From: an uncultured Veillonella sp. | GTDB taxonomy: Bacteria; Bacillota; Negativicutes; Veillonellales; Veillonellaceae | Direction: 5' to 3' | DNA length: 30,328 bases | Assembly: GCA_934202095.1 (NCBI GenBank) | Contig: CAKPXN010000021.1 | Coordinates: 1-30,328, forward strand | In this document: positions 27,763-30,328 of the stretch, piece by piece | Position numbering within the stretch: position 1 is the first letter of the stretch | Layout of the letters: each line of letters opens with the position of its first letter | Translations under genes and position numbers: made by a program | The notes under the pieces: generated by a model | Databases searched by the model: none | The model's input: the letters and a program-made list of their open reading frames with translations, nothing else | What the model was told of the DNA's origin: nothing

Positions 27763-28906
27763 CAAGTAATTCATGTAGCGTTTGTGCTACATAATCAAGT
27801 TGTTCCTTACTATGAGCAGCTGTAACCGTCATGCGTAAGCGACTTTCACCAACAGGAACCGTAGGAGGTCGAATGGCTGTAATAATAATGCCTCGTTCTT
27901 CTAACTCACGGGCCAATGTTAAGGCTCGATCATTCTCGCCTACTACAATTGGAAATATCGGTGTTTCATCATCACAATCAATGCCCATAGCCTGTAATTT
28001 ATGTGTCATATACATAGTATTGTCACGTAATGTATCGACCACAGCTGGTTCATCTCGTACAATTCGTAGGGCCTCTAAGGCTGCACCGATATCCGTCGGC
28101 GATAAAGCTGTAGAAAATATAAAGCTACGACTATAGTTAATCAGGTATTCTATCAATTCTTTACGCCCCGCTACATAGCCACCAACTGAACCTAAAGCCT
28201 TGCTCAAGGTACCAAGCTGTACATCTACATCGGTAAGACCAAAATGATGAGCCGTACCGCGTCCATTGCCGATGACACCAGTTGCATGCGCATCATCTAC
28301 CATAAGAAGAGCATTATATTCCTTACTTAACTCACACAGTCTATCCAATGGTGCAATATCACCATCCATACTAAATACACCATCTGTAATGATCATTTTA
28401 TACGCCGATTTGTAATTCTTAAGAATATATTCTGCATGTTCTACATCTTTATGTTTATACCGCTCAATATGAGCTCCACTAAGGCGACACCCATCGATAA
28501 TACTAGCATGGTTCAGTTCATCGCTAATGATAATACTATGTTTATTCATCAAGGCAGTAATCGTACCAACATTAGCCATATAACCTGTGTTAAATACAAG
28601 AGATTGGTCCGTTTCTTTAAAATTGGCTATGGCCATTTCCAATTCCTTAAACAACGGAAATGAACCAGATGTGAGTCTAGCACCACCAGATCCAGTTCCA
28701 TATTGTTGAATTGCTTGAATTGCTGCTTGTTGTACTCGAGAATCGTGAGTGAGACCTAGATAATTATTAGATGCCATCATAATATACTCACGGTCATCGC
28801 GTTGTACACGAACCGCATCTACAGGATTATAGGTCTTAATCACTCTCTTATTTTGTTCTTGTTCTTTAGCCTCTAGTTGCTTCTGAAAGTCTTGATAATA
28901 ATCCAC
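27743..28906 (-). CDS. bioF: 8-amino-7-oxononanoate synthase BioF
   Basis: BioF condenses pimeloyl-CoA (or pimeloyl-ACP) with L-alanine to give 8-amino-7-oxononanoate, using PLP. The 387-residue alpha-oxoamine synthase has MASNNYLGL (44-52), the SGGARLTSGSF loop (73-83), the cofactor aspartate in VDDAHATG and the PLP-binding Lys236 in LGTLSKALGS. Glycine C-acetyltransferase has the same fold, but position one base after bioW in a BirA-like regulated operon favours BioF. It starts at GTG, where the family N terminus fits. Its last codons carry the -35 of ssrA, so this 3' end is under double constraint. bioA, bioD and bioB are not in the window. Confidence 0.92.
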   Translation of the reverse strand: MDYYQDFQKQLEAKEQEQNKRVIKTYNPVDAVRVQRDDREYIMMASNNYLGLTHDSRVQQAAIQAIQQYGTGSGGARLTSGSFPLFKELEMAIANFKETDQSLVFNTGYMANVGTITALMNKHSIIISDELNHASIIDGCRLSGAHIERYKHKDVEHAEYILKNYKSAYKMIITDGVFSMDGDIAPLDRLCELSKEYNALLMVDDAHATGVIGNGRGTAHHFGLTDVDVQLGTLSKALGSVGGYVAGRKELIEYLINYSRSFIFSTALSPTDIGAALEALRIVRDEPAVVDTLRDNTMYMTHKLQAMGIDCDDETPIFPIVVGENDRALTLARELEERGIIITAIRPPTVPVGESRLRMTVTAAHSKEQLDYVAQTLHELLVDMNIH

Positions 28907-28907
28907 G

Positions 28908-29633
28908 TTACCACCGTACCAATACTGTTGTATTCTCTAAATAATCGACAATTTCACGAATAGGCCTATTGGTATCTACAAAAAATACGCGGCCCCCGAT
29001 AGGATTTCCCATTTCTTTCATATTCGGAATGCGATGATATATGCCATTACACGCCACATACCCCACTGTATAATCTGGATCGTCGGACCAACAAAGTTCT
29101 CCTACAATACCAGGGCAGGACTGTACCTTTGTAGCTAGTACTAGTGCTTCACGCATGTGCACATTCATAGATCGTGTTTCGTTACCACACGCATCCATAT
29201 GGCTTACACGAACACCGCGCATCGAATCTTTATCCAACCGCACACCCGTTTTAGCATCCATCAAAATAGCGCCACGCATATTGCCTGGTAGTTGTACTAG
29301 TTCTGTGAAAGCATGTTCTATGGCTTTATGACTTACAACAGACTGTAATAATTTTTTTGCTAATTCATGAGATTCTTTAACAGACTCAGTCTTATGTTCA
29401 TCTATACCAATACAATCAACATACGTAATATCTTCATCTCGAACTGAGTCTATACGAATATTTATAAAATCTGATTTTCCTTTACTGTGATGCAATGCAC
29501 GATGAATTAACGAGGATGCTACCGATTCTAGATCACTTTCATCGACGATGCGCTCAGCTCCAGATATATGGCGGCCACCTTCTTCATGAGGTCCTCCTTC
29601 TGCACCGCGCATACGAATACTGTACAAGCCCAT
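28908..29633 (-). CDS. bioW: 6-carboxyhexanoate-CoA ligase BioW (pimeloyl-CoA synthetase)
   Basis: BioW activates free pimelate to pimeloyl-CoA with ATP, the entry step of the Bacillus-type biotin pathway. The 241-residue protein has the BioW landmarks: SIRMRGAEGG near residues 5-14, the HISGAERIV nucleotide-binding segment near 22-30, and the C-terminal GGRVFFVD. The ATG overlaps the stop of the upstream transporter gene by one base (TAATG), with AAAGGT about 10 nt before it. BioF follows immediately. BioW in place of BioC/BioH means the organism depends on pimelate from outside or from fatty-acid breakdown, which makes the linked transporter subunit of interest. Confidence 0.93.
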   Translation of the reverse strand: MGLYSIRMRGAEGGPHEEGGRHISGAERIVDESDLESVASSLIHRALHHSKGKSDFINIRIDSVRDEDITYVDCIGIDEHKTESVKESHELAKKLLQSVVSHKAIEHAFTELVQLPGNMRGAILMDAKTGVRLDKDSMRGVRVSHMDACGNETRSMNVHMREALVLATKVQSCPGIVGELCWSDDPDYTVGYVACNGIYHRIPNMKEMGNPIGGRVFFVDTNRPIREIVDYLENTTVLVRW

Positions 29634-30127
29634 TACCGCACGACCTTTCGTGGTGCACTATGGGTAGCCATTGATACAACCTTTTTAAATACGGCCGTCA
29701 TGATAGGTGCCATAATAGCGGTAAAAATCATACCAGGTACAGCGAGCATAACCATAGCAAGAGCACCTTTACCTACATAGACAGATAGTGTTAATCGAGC
29801 CACAGTAGACGCAATAGGACCACTTAGGATAACACCAAGCATATGATTTTTGCAAATCCATAATAAGAAACCAACAACCAATCTAAACTGCATAGCAATA
29901 GCAACACTTAGAAAATTTTGTGTCCCCAATGCTAAACCGATAAGGCTAGATAAACAACCGCTAATGATGTACTTTTTAAACCCAAAGGCTGCACAAATAG
30001 CAACAGCAAGTGGTGCCGATAGCTGGAACTCAATGCCTGGTACGAGATTTGGAATCTTAATGGCTCCCAAGATTGTAATCATAGCTGTTAGAATACCGAT
30101 TTCTGTGATTTGACGAATTTGACTCAT
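29633..30127 (-). CDS. ECF transporter S component-like membrane protein, biotin-operon linked
   Basis: This 164-residue protein has about five to six membrane helices and resembles the substrate-binding S components of energy-coupling factor vitamin transporters in size and layout. It starts with ITEIGILTAMITILGAIK, a typical first helix, and has no ATPase of its own. It would work with a shared EcfAA'T module not in this window. As first gene of an operon with bioW and bioF behind BirA-like sites, its substrate is probably biotin or a precursor such as pimelate. I cannot tell it apart from BioY with certainty. The ATG chosen follows AGAGGT by 8-9 nt; an in-frame GTG nine bases upstream overlaps that site. 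The stop overlaps the bioW start. Confidence 0.72.
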   Translation of the reverse strand: MSQIRQITEIGILTAMITILGAIKIPNLVPGIEFQLSAPLAVAICAAFGFKKYIISGCLSSLIGLALGTQNFLSVAIAMQFRLVVGFLLWICKNHMLGVILSGPIASTVARLTLSVYVGKGALAMVMLAVPGMIFTAIMAPIMTAVFKKVVSMATHSAPRKVVR

Positions 30128-30153
30128 AGTATTCACCTCTTCATGTACTTACA

Positions 30154-30186
30154 TTGTCAACTAAATAAATCACACTTTGTTTACAT
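30154..30186. promoter_or_regulatory. Second candidate BirA-type operator, downstream of the bio -10
   Basis: On the minus strand ATGTAAACA, 15 bp, then AGTTGACAA. This fits the Firmicute BirA pattern TTGTnAACC-N14/15-GGTTnACAA with a few mismatches. It covers the transcription start region of the bio operon. The second half-site is identical to a half-site of the upstream operator. Confidence 0.4.
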
Positions 30187-30213
30187 TATAAGAAAATATG
30201 TGTTTTTTATCAA
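30185..30213 (-). promoter_or_regulatory. Promoter of the biotin operon
   Basis: TTGATA (30208-30213), a 17-bp spacer and perfect TATAAT (30185-30190) on the minus strand, 58 bp upstream of the first ATG. The -35 overlaps the upstream operator candidate and the -10 touches the second. Confidence 0.75.
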
Positions 30214-30238
30214 CTTATATTTTATATCAAGTTGACAA
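30207..30238. promoter_or_regulatory. Candidate BirA-type operator over the -35 of the bio operon
   Basis: TTGTCAACT, 14 bp, AGTTGATAA (minus strand). The arms are inverted copies at eight of nine positions (nine of ten if extended by one base), and the N14 spacing equals that of Firmicute biotin operators (TTGTnAACC-N14/15-GGTTnACAA). It covers the -35, so bound BirA would block transcription. That fits the biotin genes downstream. Confidence 0.6.
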
Positions 30239-30251
30239 TATGCATAAAAAT

Positions 30252-30275
30252 AGGGGCTGTAACAAAACAGCCCCT
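30252..30275 (-). terminator. GC-rich terminator upstream of the biotin operon
   Basis: A perfect 9-bp stem (AGGGGCTGT with ACAGCCCCT) and 6-nt loop, followed by ATTTTTATG on the minus strand. It ends transcription from a gene beyond the right edge and insulates the bio promoter. Confidence 0.8.
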
Positions 30276-30282
30276 TAAATTT

Positions 30283-30326
30283 AAAAAACTATTAGTTGAT
30301 TAGATTATATCAACTAATAGTTTTTT
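30283..30326 (-). terminator. Second, perfect 18-bp hairpin at the right edge
   Basis: Arms AAAAAACTATTAGTTGAT and ATCAACTAATAGTTTTTT pair fully around an 8-nt loop, with A and T runs at the base that would serve as a T tract in either direction. With the neighbouring GC-rich hairpin it forms a double terminator for the gene right of the window. Confidence 0.7.
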
Positions 30327-30328
30327 GT

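Noticed and set aside
27595..27825. Plus-strand open frame of 76 codons across the tmRNA and bioF end
   Set aside because: It is antisense to a clear tmRNA and to bioF, and has no ribosome binding site of note.

Overview
The window looks like chromosomal DNA from a diderm, low-GC Firmicute of the class Negativicutes, most likely Veillonella or a close relative. This rests on content, not on a database match. The housekeeping genes are Firmicute-like (gatCAB, pcrA-ligA, recO-era-ybeY-phoH, a DHH-type Mn pyrophosphatase, bioW). They sit beside an AcrAB-type RND pump, which needs an outer membrane, and a complete nickel-pincer lactate racemase operon, which suits a lactate fermenter. Every gene I can support lies on the minus strand, so transcription runs from high to low coordinates throughout. 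No insertion sequence, prophage, CRISPR array or other mobile element was seen.

Reading in the direction of transcription: (1) 30.3-27.7 kb is a biotin-precursor operon (ECF S component, bioW, bioF). It has a strong promoter and what look like two BirA-type operators. (2) 27.7-27.3 kb is ssrA (tmRNA, tag AEENFALAA), whose promoter is embedded in the 3' end of bioF. (3) 27.1-22.7 kb is an RND efflux operon (adaptor lipoprotein plus inner-membrane pump, no outer-membrane channel). (4) 22.6-21.6 kb is ppaC with its own terminator. (5) 21.5-14.0 kb is pcrA-ligA followed by gatC-gatA-gatB, with a near-consensus promoter just before gatC. (6) 13.9-13.5 kb is a small unknown membrane protein. (7) 13.5-6.2 kb is a probable seven-gene operon: B12/radical SAM protein, YhcC-like radical SAM protein, phoH, ybeY, era, a CNNM/CBS transporter-like protein and recO. 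(8) 6.0-1.8 kb is larE-larB-larC-larA, which makes the nickel-pincer cofactor and the racemase that uses it. (9) 1.7 kb to the left edge is a two-gene membrane protein pair (DUF3100-like) followed by an M20 metallopeptidase/amidohydrolase cut by the window edge.

Functionally this is mostly a core region. The more distinctive parts are the lar operon (unsplit LarC with a histidine-rich insert, and a LarE with a three-cysteine pattern suggesting an iron-sulfur cluster), the tandem candidate BirA sites, the embedded ssrA promoter, the S component paired with bioW, the uncharacterised transporter/amidohydrolase cassette, and a fresh-looking 57-bp tandem duplication at the 3' end of one of its genes. 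I found no clearly new defence or mobile system.
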